Shown here piece by piece: positions 1 through 8,993 of a DNA stretch of 64,000 nucleotides; positions within the stretch are counted from its first letter, which is position 1, and each line of letters begins with the position of its first letter. The translations under genes and the position numbers were made by a program. The notes under the pieces are model-generated. The model had not been told where the DNA came from. It worked only from the letters and a program-made list of their open reading frames with translations, and did no database searches. This DNA is from Stercorarius parasiticus (lineage: Eukaryota; Chordata; Aves; Charadriiformes; Stercorariidae): assembly GCA_013396915.1 (NCBI GenBank), contig VWZL01000904.1, forward strand, positions 823,892 to 887,891. Reading direction: 5' to 3'.

Positions 1-1110
1 TGTAATTCAGAGTGATGCATTTTGCCATCAGCATTTTAGGCTGATCTCACAGAATAGAGGTGCAAAGTGTGAAAGGACTGTTTCCAGTGAGCGGAGAAAG
101 GAAAAACTCCATCCCTGGCTGCCTTGCACAGCTGAGCTGCTCCTGTTGTTAGGGCAACAGAGGGAGGTGTCTGCTGTGAGAGGAAAGGGTTGAGATATTT
201 GTCTGAATGAGTGAAGACAGGTGGGAGAGAGAAAGAAAAGAAATTGGTTCCTGGAGAGACATGGCAGCAGTCACTGACCTAGGAGGGAGGGAGAAGAAGG
301 AGACATCATGTTACATCCATCTCTCCCCTTGAGAAGACACGTTGCTGCAGCACGGAGATAACAGTGTGGCAGTCCTCACTCTGGACCTGTCAATACCACA
401 TGGGGTAAAGAGTTCCTGCTTACCCCATCTGGTAAACATTAGCAGGCTGAAACAAGGTAAATGAGTACTCTGAAACTGTGTCTGGCACTCCCAGAGTTAG
501 TGTGAACTCTCCGCAGACATGAATCACCCACAGCGATCAGCAAGACTCAGAGTGCTGACCACAACAGCCACAACTGTCCCCTCAGTAAACGCAGGGAGAG
601 AATGTGTGATCTGCCCACACCGCTAAGCTATCTGGGCATCCTGTGTCATCTTGATCACAGTGAACTTTTTTGGTGTAAACTACCTAGTTTGTGGTCTTAC
701 ATGAATGCTACAGAAACTGCAGAAGCTGTTTTTTTTCAAGCAGCTATGCTGCACATCAGTATGAAGCTGGAATGGCCACCTTCCAGACAGCTGGTCTGTA
801 CCTATGCCTTTCCATCACTAATGCAAGTGCCAACTTCTGCCATCAGCCATGAAGCCGCTCTTCTGTGAAGGGCTACAAGGGGGATCTTGGGTCTGAACGT
901 AAAGAACACAACGGGACACAGAAGAGATCTAGGGGACCTATGTTGCGGGCTATCAGAGGGCATGGAGGCTAGGCTTCACACCTGAGGACACTGCATCCTT
1001 GATGTAGTGTGGACATCAAGTGCAGTTGGGTGGTGCACCAGGAGCCTGCTGTGTGAACACAAAGAGAGCACTCAATCCCGCAGTCCCCTCACTGGGGCTA
1101 CTGGTGGGAC
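1..1110. other. Intergenic DNA, unclassified
   Basis: I recognise nothing in this stretch. It is of mixed composition, with a purine-rich patch near 215-305. A reading frame of 88 codons at 602-868 has no recognisable domain and no splice or promoter context, so I do not call it a gene. In mammals the 3' end of DOCK4 lies upstream of IMMP2L in the same orientation; I could not identify any DOCK4 coding sequence here. Confidence 0.5.
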
Positions 1111-1275
1111 TGTGGTGGGTCGACCTTGACTGACTGCCAGACACCCACCAAGCCGCTTTCTCATTCCCCCTCCTCCAGCTGCAGTGTGACTGGATACTGA
1201 CATTCTTCTGAGGTACAATATAGGAAAAATGTGACAGGAAGGGTTTGGGTTGGTCTTCTTTTTATTCATTGCAAA
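1111..1275 (-). mobile_element. Probable 3' part of an endogenous retrovirus LTR (ERVL-like)
   Basis: Read on the minus strand, there is an AATAAA signal near 1262-1267, then a G-rich stretch with GGGGGAATGAG and AGCGGCTTGG, and finally an end in CCCACCACA at about 1111. This order (polyadenylation signal, G-rich GAGTGAGC-like block, ACCACRACA terminus) resembles the 3' third of common avian ERVL-type LTRs as I remember them. The 5' part of the LTR is not recognisable and I found no target-site duplication, so it is probably a decayed remnant. No retroviral coding sequence is visible next to it. Confidence 0.4.
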
Positions 1276-1472
1276 TTGGAAGTTAACATTTTATGAAATT
1301 ATGATAGTAAAAATAATACAAACTTAAGTGTAAAATGAATGGTAATACTTTCTGATGGGAGGCACCAGCACTACAGGAAAAGAAGGACTCGTGGCACTCT
1401 GATTTCCTATCAGGTCAGTTGTCCTGTGGGATCAGTGACCAGACTCAGAAGAAGTATCACCAGAACCCATTT

Positions 1473-1967
1473 CATAGAATCATACAAGCATGGAACGGTT
1501 TAGCTTGGAAGAGACCTTAAAGATCACCTAGTTCCAATCCCCCCTGCCATGGGCAGGGACACCTCCCACTAGACCAGGTTGCTCAAAGCCCCATCCAGCC
1601 TGGCCTTGAACACTTCTAGGGATGGGGCATCCCCAGCTTCTCTGGGCAACCTGTTGCAGTGCCTCACCACCCTCAGAGTGAAAATTTTCTTCCTGATACC
1701 TAATCTAAATGTACCTTCTTCCAGTTTGAAGCCATTACCCCTCATCCTATCAGTACATGCCCTTGTAAAAAGTCCCTCTCCATCTTTCATGTAGGCCCCG
1801 TTCAGGTACTGGAAGGCCGCTATAAGGTTTCCCTGGAACCTTCTCTTCTCCAGGCTGAACAACCCCAACTCTCTCAGCCTGTCCTTGCAGGAGAGGTGCT
1901 CCAACCCTCTGATCGTCTTCGTGGCCCTCCTCTGGACCTGTTCCAACAGGTCCATATCCTTCTTGTG
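1473..1967 (-). mobile_element. CR1 LINE, 5'-truncated copy (copy A)
   Basis: This is the 3' end of a CR1 retroposon on the minus strand. Its tail, matching the CR1 terminal repeat GATTCTATG, lies at about 1473-1490, and its 5' truncation lies near 1967. The minus strand still reads without a stop for about 130 codons, giving the end of the CR1 ORF2 protein: the segments [26 protein letters not shown] and LPREAGDAPSLEVFKARLDG are typical. It has neither a reverse transcriptase core nor an endonuclease, so it cannot act by itself. Bases 1539-1914 are identical, in reverse complement, to 5088-5463 in the other copy. Confidence 0.93.
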
Positions 1968-3430
1968 CAAGACATTTCATGGCAAACAAAAAGTGTGGGG
2001 TGACCTGGATGCAAACAGTGTTGCAAATCATGTTGCTCTGATAACCCACAGAGAACAATTCTCACTAGGAGAACTAGGACCAGTTAAAGCAAGGAATGTA
2101 TGTGCATAAGAAGATGGACTTTTCATTATGCTTGCTAGAAACAATACTAAAATAAAGGTGGCTACAAACACTCAAGGATAGACACCTTTGACAAGGGTAA
2201 ACACTCAGTGGTGGCCTTTGTGAGACCACAATGATGAAGCTGTCTTAAAATTCCTCCCTCCCTACTGCTTGGTTGAAGGAGGGGGTTTGCCCCACACAAT
2301 TACTATTCTCTGTGGTTAAAAGTGAATAGATGAAGGAGGACTGAATAATGAACAACAGAAAGTTCATAAAGTGCCTTGGTCTTCAAAACCAGCATATTGT
2401 TAAACAAGAAGCTGTGGGTGGTCAGATGTACTGCTACACTTCTGATAAAAACAGGCACTTCCTTAACCTGCTTGTTTGAGGTAGTGGTTTGTCTTCATAT
2501 TGTACCACTTACCATGTTTTTGATTAAGGCTTCCCTGGACACTAAGTTTTAATGGAATTTGAGGAATTGCAAATGGCTCCACAAATCACTTCTTAATCTG
2601 ATGAAACAAGCAAGGAATAATACAAAGGGTAAAAAAGCCTCAGCATCCTGCTTTTATCAGAGTATTATGGGAAACGTAAATAAAGAAAACAAATCAATGC
2701 CCCGTTCACAGTTCATCAACTGTGTAACAACTTGCAACCAGTTAATTACACAGCTTTAAATTGCATGTACAGGAGAAATGATTCAGAAATAAGCTTTGAT
2801 AATGAGAAAGGACAGCACAGAAATGCTGACTCCGCTCAGGTAAAAGTAACCCTTTGAATTTGGCAGTGCTGAAAGAACGTACTGTATGTAATAGCAAAGT
2901 AACTGTTGTCTGCTTTATGCTAAGCATTTAATAACCTGTTATCTACAATGATCGCTCTGCATTTGTTTATTGCTACTAACTTTTGTAACCTTTACTCCTC
3001 ACTTAAAAGGAAGATAAGGGTTTACACATTACACGTAAGAACTGAATTCTAAGTTAGTTACTGTTGATTAAGTATATTGAAGACTCTCAAGTGATAAGTA
3101 ATATCAGGCTGAGTGACTTTCACATTTCTGAATATGTAGGAACCATCTATGTAGGACCTGGTAGCTCAGTAAACATAGTATTTCTATGGCTGGTACCAGA
3201 ACATGAGCTTCATACTGACTCCACAAATTCTCGGGACTTGTTGGGCTTTGCTGAGCTTGCTTTAGCATGCCTGGAACTCTGTTTTAGCTTTTTTTTAAAC
3301 CTGTAATAGCAATTTTCTAATGATCAGGTGGTTATTGTCTAATATATTTTACTTTTGTGCAATTTCATATAATTGTGAGGATACAACCATAATATTTTTT
3401 ATATAGACAGTGGTAATAAGCAGTTACTTG
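1968..3430. other. Intergenic DNA, nothing recognised
   Basis: AT-rich unique-looking DNA. The only open frames are 60-100 codons long and have no family resemblance. I see no RNA gene and no clear repeat. Confidence 0.5.
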
Positions 3431-3890
3431 TTACAATGAAATGTTTATGCCCTTACCATAATAATGCAACGCAGGGGATTACAGTCATGGGATGACAGGA
3501 GTGGGGGGAGCCGCAAGATGACACTGGAAACTCCAGGGCTATAAACAATTCACTGGCAGTCAGTTAAAAATACACAGACCTGGGAGTCGGGGAAAACCAG
3601 CTCTAGGGTTAAGAAGGATTAAAAACAACTCCCACCGCACTGACTCAAACCGCCTTAGCACCCATGGAGGCAACAGAAGGGCAAGCGTTAACACCAGAGG
3701 CAGAGAGGTGGACGTTAGGGAGGTTGTATAAGAATTTTAACTGTATCATTATTGAGATTACTTTTCCCTGTAATAGTACTGTATTCTTTTTCCGTAATTA
3801 TTAAATGTAGACTGATAATACTTCCATTAGCCTGTCAAGATTTTACCTACACTGACAATAAACTCTTGACTTCGCAAATCGTGTTTCTTT
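3431..3890 (+). mobile_element. Possible LTR-like block
   Basis: A GC-richer block (about 3470-3730) is set in AT-rich DNA. It is followed by a TATA-like GTTGTATAAGA at about 3724 and, some 130 bases later, by CAATAAACTC near 3856-3865. This spacing of a promoter-like element and a polyadenylation signal is LTR-like. However, I could not fix TG/CA ends or a target-site duplication and do not recognise the family. An old terminal exon or another repeat is possible. Confidence 0.28.
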
Positions 3891-4467
3891 CCTTTTTTCC
3901 TATGACAAGAAGTTGAGGGTAATAACTGTGCTTTCAGGAAAACCCACACAATGAAGTAGACTGTTCTAAGTATTTACACATTTTCTGCCTTTCAAAGATT
4001 ATGCAGTTTCACTGACCAATGACAGGATTTCAGGAATAATTTTCTTGTGTTTCAATTCTTCTCTTTCCCTGATGGAGAGGTCACTACAGAGTTTTATGCT
4101 CTGCTGCCTGCTTGACCAACTGGAAGCAAACCTACTTTATTCTGACCAGGTTGTGTTTCAGTATGTATGAGGCATAACATACACAATATGTGATGGTCAA
4201 AAGAGTATCAGCACCAAGGAATAGAAATGTTTCTCCAAAGATCTTTATATGGTAACTTCCATACAGTGTCACAATTAACCCAACCTGATTTTTTCTTTCT
4301 CTAAGTGAAGAGCACTGAACGACGGGTAAGTGCACAGGTACCAACATCAGTCAGGGAGTTTTGGCCTGTGCTCCCTCGAGTATCTGGTGCCAACTTTGGC
4401 TGGGTCCCTGGGAAATCTGACACAGGCAGGGTGGGATGCTTCTCCTCCCACAGCAAGTGTGGATTGC

Positions 4468-4502
4468 GAGCAGCCCTGAGGACTTGGAGCAGCCCTGAGG
4501 AC
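4468..4502. repeat. 16-bp perfect direct repeat, period 19
   Basis: GAGCAGCCCTGAGGAC occurs at 4468-4483 and again at 4487-4502. The repeat ends where the CR1 homology starts, so it may be connected with the 5' junction of the CR1 insertion or may be a small local slippage duplication. Confidence 0.8.
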
Positions 4503-5525
4503 GTGTACTTGCAGCCCAGAAAGCCAACTGTTGGCGCGGAAGGCTCGGACACAACACGACGATCAATATGATCAGGTTGATGCCACAGATAGCTCAGTTA
4601 ATATACATTCTGTTATCGCATTACACGCACCGTCGGCCTTATGATTGGTTTCAGCAAGCAAACACGCGACTCTAAGTATTCTACCATTGGTTAAAGCTAG
4701 CTGTTCACGCGAACGTGGCTCCTACCTACAGGCTGTGTGAAGTTCTGTCTTTATCATGCTTTTTTCCCTTTTTCACAGCATTCATGCTGTCCGAATGTAA
4801 CCTTTCAGTCCTTATCGTTATCCGCTCATAACCTTCGAGTACAGAAGCCTACATACAAGTTAATTACAGATCTTCAGTGCTTGGAGTGTTCACAGGATGT
4901 CCATTCCTTGCCAGAAAATCTCCCACAGCCAACCACATCTTGGGCTGCAACAAAAGAGGGAGGTGATTCTGCCTCTCTACTTAGCTCTAGTGAGACCCCA
5001 CCTGGAGTACTGCATCCAGGTCTGGACCTCCTAACATAAGAAGGACGTGGACCTGTTGGAGCGAGTCCAGAGGAGGGCTGCAAAGATGATCAGAGGGTTG
5101 GAGCACCTCTCCTGCAAGGACAGGCTGAGAGAGTTGGGGTTGTTCAGCCTGGAGAAGAGAAGGTTCCAGGGAAACCTTATAGCGGCCTTCCAGTACCTGA
5201 ACGGGGCCTACATGAAAGATGGAGAGGGACTTTTTACAAGGGCATGTACTGATAGGATGAGGGGTAATGGCTTCAAACTGGAAGAAGGTACATTTAGATT
5301 AGGTATCAGGAAGAAAATTTTCACTCTGAGGGTGGTGAGGCACTGCAACAGGTTGCCCAGAGAAGCTGGGGATGCCCCATCCCTAGAAGTGTTCAAGGCC
5401 AGGCTGGATGGGGCTTTGAGCAACCTGGTCTAGTGGGAGGTGTCCCTGCCCATGGCAGGGGGGGTTGGAACTAGGTGATCTTTAAGGTCCCTTCCAACCT
5501 GAACCATACTATGATTCTATGATTC
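4497..5525 (+). mobile_element. CR1 LINE, 5'-truncated copy (copy B), split by an LTR
   Basis: This is a CR1 copy on the plus strand in two pieces. The first piece ends at 4528 with CTTGCAGCCCAGAAAGCCAAC and the second restarts at 4928 with GCCAACCACATCTTGGG. Together they restore the CR1 ORF2 segment that reads [10 protein letters not shown] in the copy at 59874-60662. The second piece continues through [27 protein letters not shown] and REAGDAPSLEVFKARLDG to a stop at 5431-5433, and then to the 3' tail with two GATTCTATG-like units at about 5510-5525. It is 5'-truncated near 4497. The gap of 399 bp is an inserted LTR. An internal block is identical to the inverted copy at 1473-1967. Confidence 0.92.
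4529..4927 (-). mobile_element. Solo LTR of an endogenous retrovirus, inserted in a CR1
   Basis: The insert starts TGTTGG and ends CCCACA on the plus strand, so on its own (minus) strand it has the retroviral TG...CA ends. It is flanked by a perfect 6-bp target-site duplication, GCCAAC (4523-4528 and 4928-4933). On the minus strand there are two CCAAT boxes (ACCAATGG and ACCAATCATAAGG) and, further on, a TATA-like TATATTAA: the usual U3 promoter order. The 399-bp length and 6-bp duplication fit an ERVK/alpharetrovirus-like group, which is an inference. No internal retroviral sequence remains; recombination between two LTRs would leave this state. Confidence 0.9.
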
Positions 5526-8229
5526 CTTTGCAACATCCACCTGTGAATGAGATTAACCCTGTCCTAGAAGCACCCTATGTCACCTCCTTGACATACAGGA
5601 AATGTAGACAAATGGTAGGTAACTCCCATTGAATGTAAACTTCCACTTGAAAAAAAAAAATCCACAAAAATGAGTGTGTAATCCTTTATCACAAGCCACA
5701 ATCAGAGCCCAGAAGCTAGCGGAGGTTAGGTGCCTAGTCGTGTAAAAAAATGGAGATGTGTAATAGTATAACACTGAAGATGACATAATCACTTTTTTCC
5801 AGTACAACGTTTAAGATTTTATTGCCCTCTTTTGTGCCACACCATTCATTGCTGCCCTTGGGTATGATATGAAGCGTTCATCTGCAATATCCATTTAAGC
5901 CATCAGGCTTCTGGATCTTGTGTCTCCAGTGCCCATGCCCTTTTTTTACAGCACCTTCTTCTCTGCACTCTTGGGCTGTCAGAGACAGCCCAATATCCTC
6001 CCCCAACACACACCTCCTCAGAACAGCACACTCAACACCACTCAAACATTCATTCCTTTACTATATGGAGGAAGATAAACAGGCCTTAATTACCCTACAG
6101 GTAGTCCTATTTGCAAATGTATGGTACTTGATTTTAACTCAAAAGCAGGTCTTCGGTATCTTCCTATAGGTTTTCGACGCTCCTAAAATGCAAAATGAAA
6201 TCAAGCTAGGGGAAACTGAACTAAGCGTGTTTTTAGTATAAAGCTTGCCACTGTCTGCTGGGAGTCTGTGGTACATAAGTTTTATGGATTGCCAAGAACA
6301 CTTTAATGGTACTCTCAGCTGAAAAGCAATTGACGCGGTGGGTGAAGAGGGCATGCTTTCTTTATTTCAGCCACTGATGCACTGAAGCATGGAAGCAGCA
6401 AAACGTTTTCAGTAGCTGTTTGTTAGAGTTGAAAGCAAAATAAACTATCCTCTACTAGGTAGCAATGCAGCTGCAGTAGGAATACTTATAAAAAAAAAGA
6501 AGAAAAATAAAACAGTGTGAACACTGGTAATGCATCATTTGCAGCTGGCAACTTTAGTATCGGCTTTGACAGATATAATTTTATTTACAAATAAAAGAAG
6601 AATAAGTATGGGTATTTCCTGCTAGTTGTTTAGCACACACATAATTTCAAAATGAAGAAAACGGCTGATAAACTGTCATTTGATCTTGAGAGGTTTACAG
6701 CAAAAGTCTTTACTCACAGAAGAGTTTTGGCTCAAGAGTTTCAGTGGGAAATATTTCATACTGTCAGCTTCGAATGCACGGAAACTTTGAGGCACATTCC
6801 CGTGATGCTTCTGTAACATTACAATTGAAAGTACAATACCGTGTTTTGCACCAATACTTCTGAATATTTCATTAAGATTTCCCAGTTAAAATTTTTACAT
6901 TATGGGTGATGAACATGAAGATGGTGGATACCACTGGCCAAATACATTTATTCCTCTACAATGCAGTGAAAAGATTATTGTAGAATCTTACAGTGAGCAC
7001 ACAACTCAAATGTGTTAAAGAAATAATGCATTAAATAAAGGGTAATTGACAACAAAGTTAGTAAGAATTATTTTATTGCAAAGGTAATGCTTATGTAAAA
7101 ACGTGTCAAGAGAAAACAAAAAATGAAATAGGGTAACAATCACTGGTTTACACTAGGTAACAAATACGTTGGCATCACACTGTTATTTCAGCAAACAAAA
7201 TCACACTGAAACTAATTCTGTTTTTTTGTGAAAATGTTATTTTAAGCATTAAAAGCTGTAAGCATTGCTGAAAGGTTCAGATTTGACAAGAGGCCGGGTG
7301 TGTCGTGTTTGGAATAGCAGTAACAAGAAATTTTATAGATTATGTATACATAATTCAAGAACCTTGTAGTAAAAAATGGTCTTAGAGTGTGTCTTCCAAT
7401 TCAGTTCATTAATAAATATTGTACTGTATTGTCTTCTTAGATACTTGACTCCTGTCTCAAAAACTGTGGAAAGAGTATTTTTAAAAAGATGTGGTCAGAC
7501 TACAGACAACTATGCATTCACTTTCATAGCTGAGCTTCAAAGTCAAGACAATTTCAATTACAAACAGTTTTATATTTGAACATAAAAATAACATTTTAAT
7601 AGTAAATTACAAATAACTGACTGCAGAGAGTCGGGCAGAGGCATCATCTTATGTTGTTTCTCCCAGCATCTAGCTAGGGACTCCCTGAGGCAGAGGTAGT
7701 TTCTGTGTGCGTAACTTTTAATTCATTTCTCTGGCATCAACTTGTGCTTTGACTCTGGAAGGTACATGAACTATCTGGTGTGAAATCACAAACCCTAGTG
7801 CATCCATTTGCAGTAGACAGGAAAAATCAACCTCCATCCACGGATGCAGGACTGGAAGCGCAACGCAGCCAGGTCTGATGTGCAGCAGACGTGGTTGCCG
7901 CCAGAAACCTGGTGTGCACTAGGAAACCCACCAGCTGAACAAAAATCCTGCATTTTCCTGTGCGGATTACAATACGTGCAACTCACAGAACTGGTTTACA
8001 CTGCAATATTATGCAAAACCCCCCAATATTGTCCATTAATATTCACACCAGTTTATTCTTATCCAATTGTCGAAAGATGGCCACAACAGTGGAGTCCTTG
8101 CGTGCTTGGATCCCCATCATCACTGAAGGGAATCACGGAACCGCCTCAAGTTTTAGGAGACTCTTACACCAACTGTAACGCCAAGCACATTATTCTTTCT
8201 GTGAAGGGCCTCGTCGGACACCAGGTAAA
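5526..8229. other. Intergenic DNA upstream of the IMMP2L CpG island
   Basis: Mostly AT-rich DNA with no recognised repeat. Bases 7795-8229 are somewhat richer in CpG as the island is approached. A consensus-like splice donor, CAG then GTAAAC, has its GT at 8225-8226 and could end an upstream non-coding exon, but there is no other support for that. Confidence 0.45.
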
Positions 8230-8397
8230 CTAGTCAGGCCTCGGGGCCCGCAGAGCGCCGCGCCGAGTAGGCCGCAGCCAAACCCTCGGCGCCATCTCGC
8301 CTCCCCGCAGCCCAGCACCCCACAGCTCCCCCGCAGGCTCGCAGCCCGGCCGCCGCCCCGGGGCCACCCCCGAAGCCGCCGTTCCGAGGGGCGCCCG

Positions 8398-8400
8398 NNN
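8398..8400. other. Assembly gap (3 undetermined bases)
   Basis: Three N positions sit in the middle of the CpG island, directly before a run of seven Gs. The true length of missing sequence is unknown, and GC-rich promoter DNA is often lost in sequencing. Confidence 0.99.
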
Positions 8401-8563
8401 GGGGGGGCGGGGAACACGGACACACGCCAGGCGGTCGGTGCCGCCCCTCGGCGCCGCTGGGGCGCGGCTGGGCCGGGAGCCGCCTCCTCCGGGCGGGGAG
8501 GGAGCGGTCTGTCGGCCGCCAAGGGGACCCCGCCTCCCCGGCGGTCGCAGGGCCGCTCCCCCC

Positions 8564-8623
8564 GGGGGGCGAGGCGGACGGGGCGGGCCTGAGGGGCCGC
8601 CGGGGGGTGCGGGAGCGGGCGGG
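8564..8623 (+). promoter_or_regulatory. G-quadruplex-prone tract in the CpG island
   Basis: Seven runs of three or more Gs occur in 60 bases on the plus strand (starting at 8564, 8580, 8585, 8593, 8602, 8611 and 8617, with a further GGG at 8621). This meets the usual rule for an intramolecular G-quadruplex. Such tracts are common near promoters; a role here is inferred. Confidence 0.6.
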
Positions 8624-8839
8624 ACCGTGGTGGAATGAGAGGGGCGCGTGTCCCTTAGACGTGTGCCCCTCAGCCGTCCCTAAGGCCCTGCCATGCCCCA
8701 GGGCTCGCTGCCTGTTCTTTGGTGTGGATTCCCCCCTGGCCCTCTCCTCCTTTAAATTGCCCATCTACTGATGCCCAGTGGGAAGGAGTTGGATTAAAAA
8801 GAAGTGGGAAAGTGAATGGAGTGAAGCACTGTTCTTCCT

Positions 8840-8993
8840 TGTCTGAGAGAGTTGGGGTTGTTCAGCCTGGAGAAGAGAAGGCTCCAGGGAAACCTTATAG
8901 CAGCCTTATTTAGGCCTTAAAGGGGGCCTACAAGATAGGGCTCCCTTTACGTGGCCTTTACAAGGGCATGTAGTGATAGGGCGAGGGGTAATG
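8840..8993 (+). mobile_element. CR1 LINE fragment lacking its 3' end
   Basis: The stretch begins with the CR1 segment that encodes [12 protein letters not shown] and runs to GGGGTAATG, then stops. The usual CR1 3' tail is missing, and there is a small internal rearrangement around 8915-8965. CR1 copies normally lose the 5' end, so this copy was cut down after insertion. It lies about 190 bp downstream of the CpG island, in intron 1 or close to exon 1. Confidence 0.85.

Larger units (their letters stand above)
8230..8650 (+). promoter_or_regulatory. IMMP2L: CpG island, probable IMMP2L promoter and exon 1
   Basis: A sharp island of very GC-rich, CpG-rich DNA lies in otherwise AT-rich sequence. 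It contains several GC boxes of the Sp1 type (GGGCGG at about 8405, 8489 and 8582, and CCGCCCC near 8442). It is the only island in the window and lies about 11.7 kb upstream of the first coding exon of IMMP2L, whose first exon is non-coding in mammals. The transcription start and exon 1 donor cannot be fixed from the sequence. Reading frames through the island result from its composition and run across undetermined bases. Confidence 0.75.

Noticed and set aside
602..868. 88-codon open frame upstream of the first LTR
   Set aside because: No recognisable domain, no splice or promoter context, and a length that AT/GC-mixed noncoding DNA gives by chance.
1579..1794. 71-codon frames identical at 1579-1794 (+) and 5208-5423 (-)
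   Set aside because: They are antisense readings of the identical CR1 block, not a duplicated gene.
8190..8764. Long minus-strand frames across the CpG island
   Set aside because: Their Arg/Gly/Pro/Ala-rich readings come from GC-rich composition, and they run across undetermined bases at 8398-8400.
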